A DNA stretch of 64,000 nucleotides from Parelaphostrongylus tenuis (Eukaryota > Nematoda > Chromadorea > Rhabditida > Metastrongylidae): positions 496,001 through 560,000 of the forward strand of contig JAHQIW010007319.1 of the NCBI GenBank assembly GCA_019055375.1. Reading direction: 5' to 3'. Positions within the stretch are counted from its first letter, which is position 1, and every line of letters starts with the position of its first letter. Of the stretch, positions 46,512 through 58,899 are shown one piece after another. The notes beneath the pieces were generated by a model. That model saw only the letters and a list, made by a program, of their open reading frames with translations. It was not told the origin of the DNA and made no database searches. The position numbers and the translations under genes are program-made.

Positions 46512-48754
46512 TTAGTTTCCGCCGACAGTGGCGATCGCCGAGACGAAGTGCCGTCCGAATGGACCAGATGCCAACATTCGAATCGCTCGATTCACTACAC
46601 TTTGCCACATTGCTCTTGACCAACTCGCCAAGATAATGTTTGTGGTCTGCAGAGAATCGTTATTCACAAAACGAAGTTGTATAGAGAAGAGGAATGAAAA
46701 TTTCTACCGAGAGAAATCCCGAAATTGTCAAGTGTGTGCTGGGCACAGGCGTTATTCTTGCACTCCGCGAAGTCCTGGCATCAGCGTACACATGTCACCA
46801 TCTGGAGCCATATGAGAGCAGATTGCCGTCACCGTGTTGTCGAAGATGAAGCAAGCACTTTCCATCATCTCGACTGCAATAATCTCTGAGCCTCAACAAG
46901 ACATGGACCTTTGACAAGGTAAAGAAAACTGAGAACAGTTTCAAACACGAACTTCTTTCATTCTTTGTAGCTCTTTGGACCATTGTTGTGTAGCATTTTC
47001 GGAAAAGGATACAAAGATTGTACTGAACCAGTTGTCTGTTTTCAGAGAATAATGAGGTTAGCCGTGCTTTTTTCCATAACTGCTGTATTTCTGCTTCAAA
47101 TCTCTTAGAAGTTGAAGATGTAATACTCACGCGGATTTGGGTCCGCTACTTCGAGACGCACTTTCAGACACATCAATGGTGTGTAAGTGACTGTCACAGT
47201 AAGCTTGACTCAAAATGGACGAAATGACAGCATCAGGTAGGAGTGCAGTACGAGCTTGACTCTCTAGAACGTCGATGACCTGAAGAGCAGATTTTTTCGT
47301 TGTGGAGATCATTTTTTCACGTCCTTTTCAGATATCTCAAAAAAAGAAAACATTTGGAATCTAGGAGTTGTCCCTCACTGCTTGCTTTACAAGGCGTTCT
47401 ACAAATCCTTTAGCTCCTGCCTCGCTAGTTGCAATACCAGGGACTCGAGCTAGAACATCAGTTGCGCTAGAGTATGCCATAGAAACAGGCAAGGTGAAGC
47501 CATTGACGGTGAAGTTTCTAGTGCTTCCTCAAACACAATTTTATGAATTTTTATGATAAATAATAGCAAGCAAATCACTGTACTAATGAATTTACTCTCT
47601 TTTTTTTTACCCAAATTCAATCCTTTCATCAAACTTCGAATGCCACCAACTCTGAAGCACTGGTCCAAGTGAAATGTTCATTTTGATTGAGAATCTTACG
47701 TTCTTATATCGGATTATCTGCAGTACCATAACAATTTTCGACACTTTTGGGTTACAAGGAAACAAATGAAGTCGACCTCATTTGCTGTACAAGAATTTTT
47801 TCACAGGAGTGTTAGTAATCATCGAAAGCTTGGATCCCTGGATTGAGCGAAAAGTGGTCGGCTTTTCAAATACACTTTGATGACACTGTAAAATCCAAAA
47901 CAGAATTATTTTTACATTGACCGTGCGATTTTACTTTCTCGCACGAAAAGCACATGAACGTGTAGGAGGAACCTCGTAGAATCTGAGTCAATCGTTTTGT
48001 ATGGAGTTCTTTCAGATCGGAAAAAATTTCCAATCGAATAGCAAGTACAAGGCATATGTCCGTCCCGTAAAGTCGTCGACCTGTCGCCTCTGCCTCCCCA
48101 CCCATCGCCCGTAGGTTAGTCTGTATACGAGCCGCCAATACGTGGAACTCAATCTCATTTTGCCTGCTGTACTGCATTGAAACGGTCTTTCCAGAAAATA
48201 AGCACGGCGTTGGCATCATCGAACGCACACTATCGAATCATTGCTGATAATCCAATAGAAAGAGCTTTGTCCGGTGCGGCTACAAAGCACAAATGTTATC
48301 TTCCTGCTACAGTGCTATCAAAAGCTTTTCCAAAAAGGCAAGCACACTTTTGAATTCTCCGACTTGTGCTATCGAGGCAGTACTAGCAGTCTAAGGAACG
48401 AGTTTTATCCAGCGAGACATAAGGGAGATAAGAAACGAAACTCTGTTCCTGTTGAAAATAGTTCTATTTTACATTTTACAGCGTGCTATAAAAGTGTTTC
48501 GAAACGGCTACGTATCGCTCTAGCAGAAGACTAAAGCTTTCAAAAGGTTACTAACACCTACGAAAAAATTCTTCTCCAGCGAAGTGAGGTGAAGTATTTC
48601 CTTGTTCGCCTGTAATCAAAAAATAGCCATTGTTTATTCACTACCTTGACCTGCTCGGCACCACACCACATCCAAGCACTATCGAGATTGTGGCAAACAG
48701 CGAAATCACAGAAGATTTGATCACATCTCCGGCCACATTTGTAGCAATTTCCAT
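46512..48754 (-). pseudogene. Secreted-protein family, copy C (divergent, broken)
   Basis: Exons: 48754-48645 (signal peptide, SSVISLFATISIVLGCGVV), about 47535-47379 (NFTVNGFTLPVSMAYS, ending ERLVKQA), 47279-47131, 46873-46708 and 46646-46512. Exon 5 is open and ends FGRHFVSAIATVGGN with TAA. Exon 3 is 149 nt instead of 148 because of an extra G after ILSQ, which shifts the frame. Exon 2 has TGA where copies A and B have GGA. Exon 4 also needs a frame change. A diverged paralog that has since decayed; an assembly error is the alternative for the single-base lesions. Confidence 0.6.
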
Positions 48755-48984
48755 TTCCGGTTCCTGAAGACCTATACAAATGTTATGGATCAACTTTTAG
48801 CAAATTCAAGCTACTTCAACATTGTGCGCACCAAATCATTCATCAGGCAACAACGGATCAGTTGCTCAGCACTTACATGTGAGAAAGTTTATAGAACAAA
48901 ATCTTCAAAGAGCTTCAAGGTTTCAAGGTTGTTGTCCGTTTTCCGAGAACAAATGAAAAAACAATCTATTTCTTTTGACAAGCA

Positions 48985-49330
48985 GCTTACATAGGAGTGC
49001 TTGTAATCACTCATAAACATCAATCTCTGGCTAGAGACGTACATGGTCGGTTTTTCAAAACACTCTATGACAGTGTTGTAAAATTTAAATAATATAATGT
49101 TTCACACGACCACGAGATTCATTTCCTATGTCGCATATATTCGCTGAAAAAAACTACTTCCTTAGGGTGCTAGTACTGTTTGGATAGCATAAGTTCGAAA
49201 ACCTCAAAAGTATGTTTGATCTTTGGAAAAGCTGCTTCGTTAGCACTGTAGGGCAAGGAAAAAAAATTGTGTTTAACACCTCGCAGGACAGAGCTCATTC
49301 TTCAGACTCTTAGTAATCATTCGATAGCGT
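48985..49330. repeat. Unclassified dispersed repeat (four copies)
   Basis: Shares AGTGCTTGTAATCACTC, GGCTAGAGA, GGTTTTTCAAAACA, ATTATGTTTCAC and GCTGGACAAAA-type boxes with 38840-39120, 47800-48000 and 53990-54330. No coding capacity and no clear ends. Confidence 0.5.
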
Positions 49331-51199
49331 AAAATTCAAGGATTACAACGCTATGCTAAATTTTTGGAGAAGCCGTTTAGCAGGTAAAATAAGATTGATT
49401 CACACACGCGATCATGGTCTCTTTGGCTAATTCACGAGCCTCGCGGTTGAGGCAGCAAGGAGTGCTGGAGCGATCGTCCATCAATTTTCTCACGTGAAAG
49501 TGCGGTGTTTGTTATTCAATCAGGAATCGCTTTTCCGCTTTGAAAGAAGTTCCAAATCTAACGATTGTTACTGATGCTACATCATTTTATCTACACGGTC
49601 ACGTGCTTTTCGTGCTTCCAGCGAAGTAAGAGTTGAGTTGCATTTCACAGCGTTATGAAAAGGTCTTTCTCAAAAAACTAGCCACGTACCGCGCTCATGA
49701 AGATTTAAGCTTCCAAGTGATTACTAACACTTTTGTCAAAGTGCTCACCAGATAATGGGATCGCAAAATCCGTTATTTCCGGATTATAGAAAAGAACCGG
49801 TTTCAAAATATTTGGAGACAGAGTATTTTAAAACACGTTATGTGATGAATTCTGTCAGAATATGGGGTTGTTTTGATAACGAAATGAAATACATGTCATG
49901 TTTGCTAATGACAATAAGCTGCATGAAGTAGACCGCTTGAATAGAAATTTCGGTAAATGCACCAATTCCTTGAAGAGAGGGGAGGCGGTGCTTGAGGTTC
50001 CGCCTTCTTATTTCAATGCTGCTACAAAAGAGTCCGCACTTTCTTCAGAAAAAAACTTATCTGCAATCGACAGAGCGCCAATTCATTCAAGCACTTTTTG
50101 ACAAAATTTGTAAAAGAAGATATCAATTGACAAACAATACAGCTTTCGCTGCTATACGTTTGTAACTAATGGATTTCTACGAAGGAGCAGGCGTGTTTGC
50201 TGTTCTGATGCTGTCATTACCTTCTTGTCCACACTGCACCTATGGAATCTCGCTTGTCAGTGGAGAGATCGACTATTGCCTAAACTATAAAGCTTTACAA
50301 ATTTCGGTTAGAGATCAGGGAAGCAATGGCGTATCATCAAAAAGGCCATCAAAGAAAAGCAGATTTGTAACCGTGCCAAAACTGATCGTAGGCGAAAAAC
50401 TGCACAAAAACTTGCAGATCTTATTGTGAAAAAGTAGAATCCTACACCTCAATATAATATGCAATATATAGAGATGAGATCAGTACACGCCGCTAGAAAA
50501 GCCAACTGTGGTGACGCTAAGCAGGAGGCTTCTTTGCTTGCCATCTCATACCTTTTATAGTTTTTGTCGAAGTGAATGTTTCTGAACGCTCTGAATTTGT
50601 CTACAGTGTATGCAAAAGACAGAATTCGTTGCTACGCATTCTGCATAAAGTCCTCGTTCAATTTGTAACACTTCAGTGGTCTACTTCATTTCTGCAAATG
50701 CTTGGTAAGAGCACCTCAAAAGTCCAAAGCAGAACAGCAATCACTAAGACTCAATTGTATCTTGGGTTCTTGAAGCAGGCCGGACATTTTGACCCAAAAC
50801 ATCACTTTCGATCAAATATCACTGTGTGTCTATAAGAGAGAAAACGGCGCTCAATACTAATACGACATTTTCGCTAGTGAATCACAATAGCCCTTCAGTT
50901 TATAAAAAATTAACGAAGATTACAATGGACTTGATTTTGGACTATGGAGCGCTTTCTGGTGACGGTTGTACTTCCAACAGATTAAGAAATCCTGTAGAAC
51001 ACATTTCCCTACTGTGGGAGTCACGTGTGTGTAAGCAGAGAATTCCAACCTTTTTCAACATGTTAACGAGAATTCTCTGACATGAAACATGACTAATTCT
51101 GTTTTGTCTATCTGACAAATGACAAATCAGACCACCGTCAGCGCTGTATAATCATATACCGCATTTTGAATCTATTCACGAGCGATCGAAGCTGGATGA

Positions 51200-51320
51200 G
51201 CAATTCCGTGTTGTAACAATTTCGTGCTGTGGTAGTTCCGTGTTGGAGCAATTCCGTGTTATAGTAGTTTCACGCTGTAAAAGTTTTGCGTTGGAGCAGT
51301 CATGCTTTAGCAGTTCCGCA
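51200..51320. repeat. Irregular tandem repeat, 14-18 bp unit
   Basis: About seven imperfect units of the type CAATTCCGTGTTG-TAG run head to tail (CAATTCCGTGTT, GTTCCGTGTTGGAG, GTTTTGCGTTGGAG and so on). Related single units occur in the non-coding repeat near 10840. Confidence 0.6.
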
Positions 51321-51418
51321 TCGCTCACTTTGATTGTTGATCAACGAGCAATATTTTATATCTCATAATTACTGTTTGAACCAGCATGCCGCGTGGTCTG
51401 TTATGGACGCTTGTTCAG

Positions 51419-51460
51419 CTCGATACACGTGTTCCGGTTTCAGCAGCCTCGTCAGTCGAG
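51419..51460 (-). ncRNA. Hammerhead ribozyme candidate, slightly decayed
   Basis: Minus strand: stem I CTCGA with TCGAG, CTGACGA (plus 51449-51455), a weakened stem II with GG...CC, GGAA instead of GAAA, stem III ACACGTGT and cleavage triplet GTA. Confidence 0.55.
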
Positions 51461-51819
51461 TAGGCCCTTCGTCTTTAACCAAACATCTCGCGGCGCTCAG
51501 TCTCCCTACTTAGAGTAGGCGACGACGAACGATTTACACGTACCGTAAAGTGAAATATATTGAGGAATCAGGCCGGTAGGCCTCACATGATATGTTGGCT
51601 CAAATAATAATTATCAGATATGTTGAAATTTGAGCGTGGTCTCAAGAAAACACTCGAAACAAACGTTATAATATTTCGAAAATACCATTCAAAAGCAATC
51701 GAGTGTAGAACACTGCCGATCTAGTAATTTATTTCACTTGACGGCAGTGTAAATCGTTCGTCGTCGCCTACTCTTGATAGGGGATGTAAGGGCGCTCGAG
51801 AGCATTAGCTAAAGACCAA

Positions 51820-51875
51820 GGGTCTAGCCGACTGACAAAGCCGTCAAGGGCGAAACACGTGGATCGAGCTGTGCA
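51820..51875 (+). ncRNA. Hammerhead ribozyme candidate, slightly decayed
   Basis: CTGACAA (one change in CTGACGA) at about 51832-51838, stem II GCC-GTCAA-GGGC, GAAA, then ACACGTGG, no longer fully self-complementary. The outer stem I strands GGGTCT and AAGCCC are still recognisable. Confidence 0.5.
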
Positions 51876-52164
51876 AAGCCCTAAATAGACCACTTGACAT
51901 GGCGGCTCAAATAATGATTTTGAGATATATTGAAAGTTGAGCGCGGTCTTGAGAAAACTCGAAACGAACGGTAAGATATTGTTATAATATTCCGCCTACA
52001 CTCCCAGTGCGATACTATTATAAAGCAACGAATTTGATCATTACTGGTACGACATCTTTTATCGAAAATTGTATGACCAAACTTGTTTCACAGCACAGTT
52101 TTGTATGGCTTGCCATCACTTGTGTAATATGTCGTCCTACTTAGCATTGAGAATTCATTCGCCT

Positions 52165-53200
52165 TTCAAACCTTCCATTTTCCGTCTCGCTTGAAAAGAG
52201 ATCCTAGTAGGTTCTTTCAGTTACGAGCGTTGGTTCTTATGGTCATCATCTTCTTCTTTGAGCTTTTCGTAAATAATAGATTGTCTCTGGACGCATTACG
52301 TATCCTTTTCACTAATCTTCGGCAACCTAGCGGCAGAGCGGCGTCTTTGATAGTGTATCGTCGATGCAGCTCAGAATTCAATTCTCTTCTTCCTCATGAA
52401 AAACAGGAGGCGCCATGGCCGAGTGGTTGTGATGTTCGTCGCAAACCGCAAGTTCTTATTCCCGCTCTCATCGCACTCTCCGGCAGTCAACAACGACCTC
52501 ACTATAGCACCACAGCCAAGCTATTCTCGAGATTGCAAGGGAACGTGCTTAACCAGTATTCTACGACGTTCAAGAAGATGAAAAAATGGTTTGATTACTA
52601 AAAGTTTTGGAATCTCACAGTGAAAAAAACGGTGTAAAGACGGATCAATAAAGTGCCTCGAAAAAGCGCATAAATACATGGGCTACTACTGCATCGATCT
52701 TTCGAGTGCGCGTTCGATATAACCAAACAATTATTTTTTATCGTTCTCACGTAACGAGCAGGTTTCCGAGATATACGTCAAGGTGGATATAACCTCTTAA
52801 TCGATCCTAGGCGCTTTCAAACGTTTCATAGCACAACATCGCATGTTCTTCATTTACCTCATTACATCCTCGACGCTCTTCAACGCTCTCCAAGCCACTA
52901 TCTTCCTATTTATTGCCCGGCTCTGAAGCTATGTCGTTTATCATATTGACTTCTCATCCTAGATAAGCGCAACTTCCTGATCATAAGCATTGTATTGTGA
53001 AATTTAGTCAGGCACACCTTTTCCATAAGCGCTGCCAGATTTGGTCAACATTCGCTTCGCCTGGATCATTCTTGATGCTATGAGAACTTTGGCATCGTAA
53101 GGAAAAGATTTTGCAATTCTTCATCCGTTCGGGACGGCGTGTACCTGTGCTGATACCTCTTGTAGTGAGCAGATATTTTTTGCCAGTCTTTCAATAACTA
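52165..53200 (-). mobile_element. RTE-type LINE relic interrupted by a SINE
   Basis: 52165-52300 matches the antisense RTE 3' end (CTTCCATTTTCCGTCTCGCTTG; compare 28337-28440). 52690-53110 matches the upstream part (TCGATCTTTCGAGTGCGCG, CTTCAACGCTCTCCAAGCC). The 52395-52655 SINE lies between and accounts for the extra spacing. Heavily decayed. Confidence 0.6.
52395..52655 (+). mobile_element. tRNA-headed SINE nested in an RTE relic
   Basis: It begins with a tRNA-like head (A box TGGCCGAGTGGTTG, then a decayed B box TTCTTATTCCC about 40 nt on). It aligns over about 250 bp with 45355-45615. Its ORF of 61 codons is incidental. Confidence 0.65.
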
Positions 53201-53509
53201 TCTGAAAGCTTGGTTTTCCGGGTTGCTCTATCCAAAAAACTCTTTTCATTGTGTTGCAGCAACAGAAATAATGTTATGTTAGACATTTGATTTGCTTTAT
53301 TTCTTTGGCTGATGTCTGCGGATGGCTTTCCGCTAAACTTTTGGCATTCATTCGATAGCTAAAAATTTCAGTGATTCCGAGACCACAAATAATGTTTGTG
53401 TTGAAACCTGTAGGAGCAGAAGGAATATTGCTTTTTGCATCAAAGTTGTGCTCTCGTCGCTCGAACTCGCACATTAATTATTACCCCTCAATGGCAAAGT
53501 TCAAGTATA

Positions 53510-53940
53510 GAAGTCAGTGGCACTTTGTCACGACAAAATGATGAAATGTCGCACGAAAGCTACGTCTTTGGAATGACATCACATTTCTAACTTTTTTCGT
53601 TCACAGTTCTCTTGACGATCTTGTAAGAATGTAATTCAAAATATATTTTTCATTATGTGTAACTTTTAGAAGAAAGTTATACAAAAGGCACTTTATATCA
53701 AACCCGAGTAACCTTTTATAAAGTTCGCATTCATCATTCAAGATCACCTTTTTTCTGAGAAGCATTTTCTTTACCCAAATTTCCACTTCTTACTGATTTT
53801 GTAAATTTTCTACTCACGGTAGCCCTTAGTGCGCATTATTAACGAGGAGAAAACTGCGCCTAGATTTCGGAGTATCTAGCCTGTTGTTTAATTTTCACAG
53901 TGGATTCTTGACAATGACATAGTAAATTCCAAATGGTCGA
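53510..53940. repeat. Third copy of the 16850-17240 / 61840-62280 block
   Basis: Shared order of AAAGCTACGTCT, TAAGAATGTAATTC, GCATTCATCATT, CACCCAAAT-type and TTTTCTACTCACGGTA boxes. No gene. Confidence 0.55.
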
Positions 53941-54339
53941 TGCACTACATCGTCACGAATAATAGCATTATGGGGAGAAAGGAAATAAATGAAAAGCCTG
54001 GAGAAGAAGTTTTCATGGGAGTATTAGTAATCAGTCGAAACCTTAGATTTTTAGCTAGAGCTTTATATGGTTGGTTTTTCAAAACACCAGTTTATAACGC
54101 CGTAAAATTCAAAATAATATTATGTTTCACAAAATTACGTGCTTTTTTCTGATCTAGCTTATAATTCGCTGGACAAAATCCTTTCTTACGGTACTAATAC
54201 TCATTCATAACACAAGTTTCCATGAACTCAAAATATGCTTGCTTTTTGGAAAAGGTCTTTAGATAGCTCCCTAGGAGAAAGATAAGATCTGTGTTTTACA
54301 CCTCGCTGGGCAGAATGATAGTCTTAGGTGGTGTCGCAG

Positions 54340-54990
54340 CAGATCCCATTCTAATTATTTATGTATCTGATCTTCAAATGTTCCCATGTTTGAAATCGCC
54401 CAGTCAGTTTTCCTTGTGACTAGTAAGGAGGCAATGACAAAAGTATTCTCCAAGTGATAAAAGGAAAAAGATTTACTCCTATTTTTTCTAATTTGTATTT
54501 TCTCAACTCCTTATGAACGGAGGCGCTTGATTTAAATTGATCACATTGCACATTTTGAAGCGCGTTAACAATGACATAGACTGTTTTTAGCTCAAACCGC
54601 ATTCCGCGCTCGTCGGCATCACGTGTTGCAATGGAATTGGGATTTTATTTAGGATTTTGAGAGTGAATTATGGAAGAGACTCCTATAAGGAGTTTTATAG
54701 TTAAGGGAATGCCCATGTATAGAAAAATCGTAGGTAGTGTTTTAAGTCTTTTACGAGCGACGGTTGATGTTGGATAGGCGATTATGCGTTCTAACACTTC
54801 CGGTTACGCCGGTACGTGTTTTAGCGGTTTCTGTATTAGTTGAGCTGCCATTCGATGAACAGCCCCGTCGAAGCAATCTCTCTGATCTTTCATTTTGACT
54901 CTATACCAAGTCGGCGATTCCGGTGAGTGCATTTACAAAACCATTTTAGCGAAGGTCGAGTGGCCATAATCTTTTCGCAGCATTATTTTG
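54340..54990. other. No gene seen
   Basis: Non-coding. The part near 54740-54880 resembles the repeat at 10790-10930 (TTTTACGAGCGACGG, GTTGAGCTGCCATTCG). Confidence 0.4.
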
Positions 54991-54999
54991 TGTAAATTC

Positions 55000-55510
55000 A
55001 AAGCCTGTGCCACCTATCGTCACTCTAGCCGTTGAGCGTTTAGAGCGGACTATAGTAAGCCTTCTATCTCACCTAACTTATGAGAGAGTAGCCCATGGGA
55101 TTAACCTAGCCATAATGATTCGCCGAACATCATACTCTCGTCTCAGGCTTTTCGTGATAAAAACCAAGATAGTATCAGTTGGCGTTGTTGTTGCACATTC
55201 GACATTTCGAAGAACCCAGTCGGTAGCTACTCCTGCTAGATGGTCGTTGCATCTTGTATGTACTCAAGCAGCTGATGCTAACTAACTCCAGGTTTAGTAC
55301 GGATTGCGTCTCTCTGATTATGAACTTTTTTGAACCCATACTACTGCAAGTTTTCTTCACCCTAATTATCACTCACCGAAGGTGTAAATAAAATCGCGCT
55401 CAGTGAAATCAAATGAGCGATCAAACTACCTTAGGAACTGTCCTTTCCCATAAGTGCGAGCGACAGTGTATATCTTCATTAAGGCGATAGCTAATGTTTC
55501 CATGATTTCC
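55000..55510 (-). mobile_element. RTE 3' fragment and PLE-terminus-like relic
   Basis: 55000-55240 matches the antisense RTE C-terminus (GCCGAACATCATACTCTCG, CTTTTCGTGATAAAAACC, CGAAGAACCCAGTCGG). 55260-55510 matches the relics at 30490-30810 and 41600-41900. Confidence 0.45.
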
Positions 55511-56289
55511 CTTTCCTTAGAACCTGGGTATGCTATGCCCTTTCAGATTCAAACGTCCAGATTATAGTTCATATACCGAGTGGAAATCCAATACAGAAAT
55601 GATACCAAATGTCTGCACCGCTTGGCTAGATGAACGGAAAATTCCACTGGTGTGCTGTTATACACTATGTGGTAATCCTTGATCAAATTGAAAAATAAAT
55701 CTGAGGTGAGGTACCTCTTGTCATGTGATATTCGTTCTCCTTTTCTATTTATTCTCTAATCTTTGGAATTCATGCAGAAAGATCCGATGCTTCTCTGCAG
55801 CAAAATTCTAAGTAATAATAACGTCAAGCAATGATATATCACGTCCTACTTTGTTTAGAAGTCGTCAACGTTACGTCTTTCTGTGCGTGTATCTAGAGAT
55901 TGCTTTCACAATTTTTCGAATTCTTGTTCAAAAATCTTTTGTGTGTGCTCAAAGTGGTTTAGTCAATTCACCCATGTATTTATACCACATGCCTTACAAG
56001 AGATATGAAATGTTCCACCTGAGCATGCAATCTCCACCCCAACCATCAGGACATATCGCGCAAACCTCCGTTTGCATGAATTCACAAAAGCGGCTTCAAA
56101 CCAATTGGCAACATAATGTGTTAGGTGGAACTTTCATAATTTCCGCACAGTTTCCGAGACCACAATCTCTAAACACATTTTGTGAGCATCGTGGAATAGG
56201 AAGGCAGTTTTTGAGGTAACTTCCCATTTGGTTATACACCACCGTTTCCATTCAACTCCCTCCCTCTTGCTTTTGCCTTTGATCAGAGT

Positions 56290-56760
56290 AGTAGCCATTT
56301 GAGATGACTATTTGCCGTCGTAAGCATAGTAGCTCCTTTCTCTCCTCTCATCCAGTACAAACATTTGTACCTGCTCGGTATATGTTTCATACAAAGGTTT
56401 GTAGAGCGTGAGATGGGAAGAAAAGCAGCGAACTAATATAGTTTTATTGCTTGACATTTGATAACATCTTGTAATGTAGCCACTTTCGGACAGATAAATT
56501 CGGTAGATCAATAATGAAGGCCAACTTTCTCTAGGTATTCCTTGAACGTAGTACGTGGTACACTCTGACTGCTATTTCGATACTTCAAACATTAGCCCAT
56601 CTCCTGGCTGATAGCACAAGGACCATAAACGTTTCAACAGTTGAGTATTAAAAAACGGCTGAGAAACGGAAGTTCCAATTCAGACATAAGGTTGAGCTTA
56701 AGGTCTGGTTCCAATCGTTGCCCCATAGCTAGTACTTTGATGTCGTAGATTTCTTTATGA
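56290..56760 (-). mobile_element. PLE reverse transcriptase C-terminal relic
   Basis: Minus-strand frame 56511-56308 reads GYITRCYQMSSNKTILV, matching GYITKWYRKPSNKNILV of the PLE at 23442-24338. The next frame upstream reads VLAMGQRLEP near 56705-56740, matching GLAIGQRLA. The two parts are out of frame. The YxDD region is decayed. Confidence 0.6.
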
Positions 56761-57257
56761 CGAGATAACGATCGAGTATCACAATCTCAAATGATTATAA
56801 GCAGCCAAATCAGTAAGTCACGCGTATTTATTGCTTCTTCATTGTCCACCACCAATTCGTGGATGGCCTGTCTGTGCACTGGAGGAGTTGGCCGAAGCTC
56901 ACCTCTTTTCCTCATAACTTCCTTGTCAGCCATTCCTCTACCCACTCGGCCAGCACCTTTCAAAAGACCAAGCAACTCTTTTTGATAAAAACTTTATTGA
57001 AACCCCTAGATGGTTGTATACTCGATGAATATCGAGTCACTGGGAAGATTTCTCCTTATCAGTAAAAATGTGTCCCTTTATACAGAGCCTGCAACGTAAT
57101 ACAGATGTCAACTGCTTCGCACGTATCATCACACTGTGGGAATCTTCTAGAATGTTTGCCAGGCAAACTGTTCATTTTACTCCGTTATTTAATGAAGTAT
57201 GATCTGGAAGTTTCGCTTAAATGATATATGAGATCCTCGTTTCCATAAACTCAGATT

Positions 57258-57913
57258 TCTCGTCATGTCAACGCTTATGTAGCACAAAACTAATTTCCTG
57301 TTAACTACATTTGTTCTTACTCTCTCAGTTCCGTCAACAATCGGATCCGAAACATCATCCACCTCTCGCTCATCTTTCTCATTTCCTTCTCAACTCTCGC
57401 TTCTTTTATCTGCTTTTAGTTAGCCTTAGTACATTACTTTATCCTAACTGGCAGTCACGGCTATCAAGTTTGCTTTCTTCACTTTGCTTGTTGCCATTTT
57501 TGGAAGATTTTATTCGTAAAAAACTAAATTCTAGGCTTCAATTATTCTAGCCAATAATGAATTGGACTGCAACATTGATTAGTGTGTCATTAAGTGTCAT
57601 AATGAAGAAGATAAAGATGCAAACCACAATATGGATTGTTGTGCATATTCTGTAGACGAAAATATGAGATAAATGGATTGGATTATGGATATGAAATTTT
57701 GATGACAATGCGAATTGTGAGTGTAGTTACAAAAACTAGATCGAGGATAAGGGTTGATCTGATCTGATAAGGCTTCCTTAGTGATACCCATAACATTTTT
57801 TTAGTTAATTTGTGGATGATGCTTCGGATCTGATTGTTGACAGAACTGAGAGTGGAACAAATGTAGTAAACAGAAAATTAGTTTTGTGCTACATAAGCGT
57901 TGACATGACGAGA
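57258..57913. repeat. Inverted repeat, ~103-bp arms, 448-bp loop
   Basis: Arms 57258-57363 and 57812-57913 are inverted copies with a few mismatches (left CTCGTCATGTCAACGC, right GCGTTGACATGACGAG). No hammerhead core is seen and direct repeats at the ends were not found. The loop has short coding-like stretches on the plus strand. Confidence 0.75.
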
Positions 57914-57947
57914 ATTGTGAGTCCGTGCATGAAATAGAAATTGATAG

Positions 57948-58346
57948 AGTTTTGTGAGCGAGAGAGTGCCGGAGTCGAAGTGGAGCCTGTGAAGGTAATC
58001 CTATCGGATCTGAAGTGATGGCAATGGATTGGTTCGAACAGATTTTGTATTTCTCCGCTCATCTTCAGCAGACAGTGCAATTCATTGTGACGGATCACAT
58101 CGTAGAAAATCAGAACGTTAGTCGCACTCTCAGCGGAAGTTGGCAACGAATTTGTAGAGCCTGTCAACATTACGTTTTCTAAGAATCTACACATATGGCA
58201 AAAAAGGCACAAAAAGTCGCGTACGTATACCGAAATACGATGTACTCCATATACAAAATTCTAGGACTGAAGATGATGTTGAATCAAGTGTGATCAGGCT
58301 TTTGAACAGGTCTGTTCGAAAAATGATATTCCGTGGTGATAACTGA
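57948..58346 (+). CDS. Possible multi-exon coding fragment, unrecognised
   Basis: Three open segments sit next to usable worm splice signals. The first ends VEVEPVK at donor AAG|GTAATC (57994/57995). A 47-nt intron ends TTCGAACAG (58041). The second segment (58042-58116) reads ILYFSAHLQQTVQFIVTD and ends at donor AAC|GTTAGT. The third starts after TTTTCTAAG (58183), reads YGKKGTKSRVRIPKYDV and ends VRKMIFRGDN with TGA (58344-58346). The phase of the last junction does not fit, so a lesion or a different donor is needed. The opposite strand also has open frames (57889-58402), so strand is uncertain. No family recognised. Confidence 0.22.
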
Positions 58347-58899
58347 TGCAAAATGTCTCTCTGGCTAAACCATGAAGCAGTGATGAATTCAAATGTCTTC
58401 ATTTATAAGCTGGGTATGTACAGTTGTTATTCGGCTTAGCCACACATGCGTGCTTTATAGACTCATAAAGGACCTATAACGCAAATATATAGGGGGTCTG
58501 AAATAAATTTAAAACATAGTTATAGTTGATATTCGAAAATTAGAGAACTGTTCGCAGTTATGAGTAGGAAAAAGTTAAGTAGTAGAAGAAATTACGATCC
58601 AGCGTGAATTTGAGCGGTCAACATCAACAATTGAAGCTCTTCAAAAGAGCTCCTTCCGTTTCTGCTCAACAAAAGAATGCAATGTTGATGGAAAAGAACG
58701 CGATGCCTTCCTCATTGTTGAAGCTTCAATATGACCCTCCTAAGTAGTCGACGATAAGGTGCACGATCAAGTTGCTGCTTATGCTATATTCTGAATCACT
58801 GAACGGGCAGCTCTTCTGAGTAGCACTCCTGACTGATATCTGTTAAAGCTGCTCACCCTCGCAATGTAGCAACAACTTTGGTCTAGTTTAACAAATGTA

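Larger units (their letters stand above)
46020..51320. repeat. Fourth, diverged copy of the main duplicated unit
   Basis: Order follows 4350-8050: 46040 matches 4370, gene copy C matches copy A, 49910-50080 matches 6890-7040, 50820-51020 matches 7800-7990 and 51130 matches 10750/12110. It has a longer exon 1-2 gap in the gene than the other copies. Confidence 0.6.
51360..51990. mobile_element. Two ribozyme-family elements in opposite orientation
   Basis: A leftward unit (51360-51650) and a rightward unit (51720-51990) share the ACACTGCC, CGTCGTCGCCTACTC, GGCTCAAATAAT and GAGCGCGGTCT boxes, inverted. Each contains a hammerhead-like motif. Ends are approximate. Confidence 0.55.

Noticed and set aside
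47866..48228. 120-codon minus-strand frame between exons 1 and 2 of copy C
   Set aside because: It lies in the expanded intron and partly in a dispersed repeat. No recognisable domain.
50169..50429. 86-codon frame starting with a hydrophobic stretch
   Set aside because: It might pass for a signal peptide, but the region lies in the diverged repeat unit, and I could not find the frame in the sister copies.
51190..51320. Possible CRISPR-like repeat array
   Set aside because: Units are irregular, with no spacers, in a eukaryotic sequence. Treated as a decayed tandem repeat.
55851..56219. 122-codon plus-strand frame
   Set aside because: No domain seen. Next to an antisense PLE relic and probably chance.
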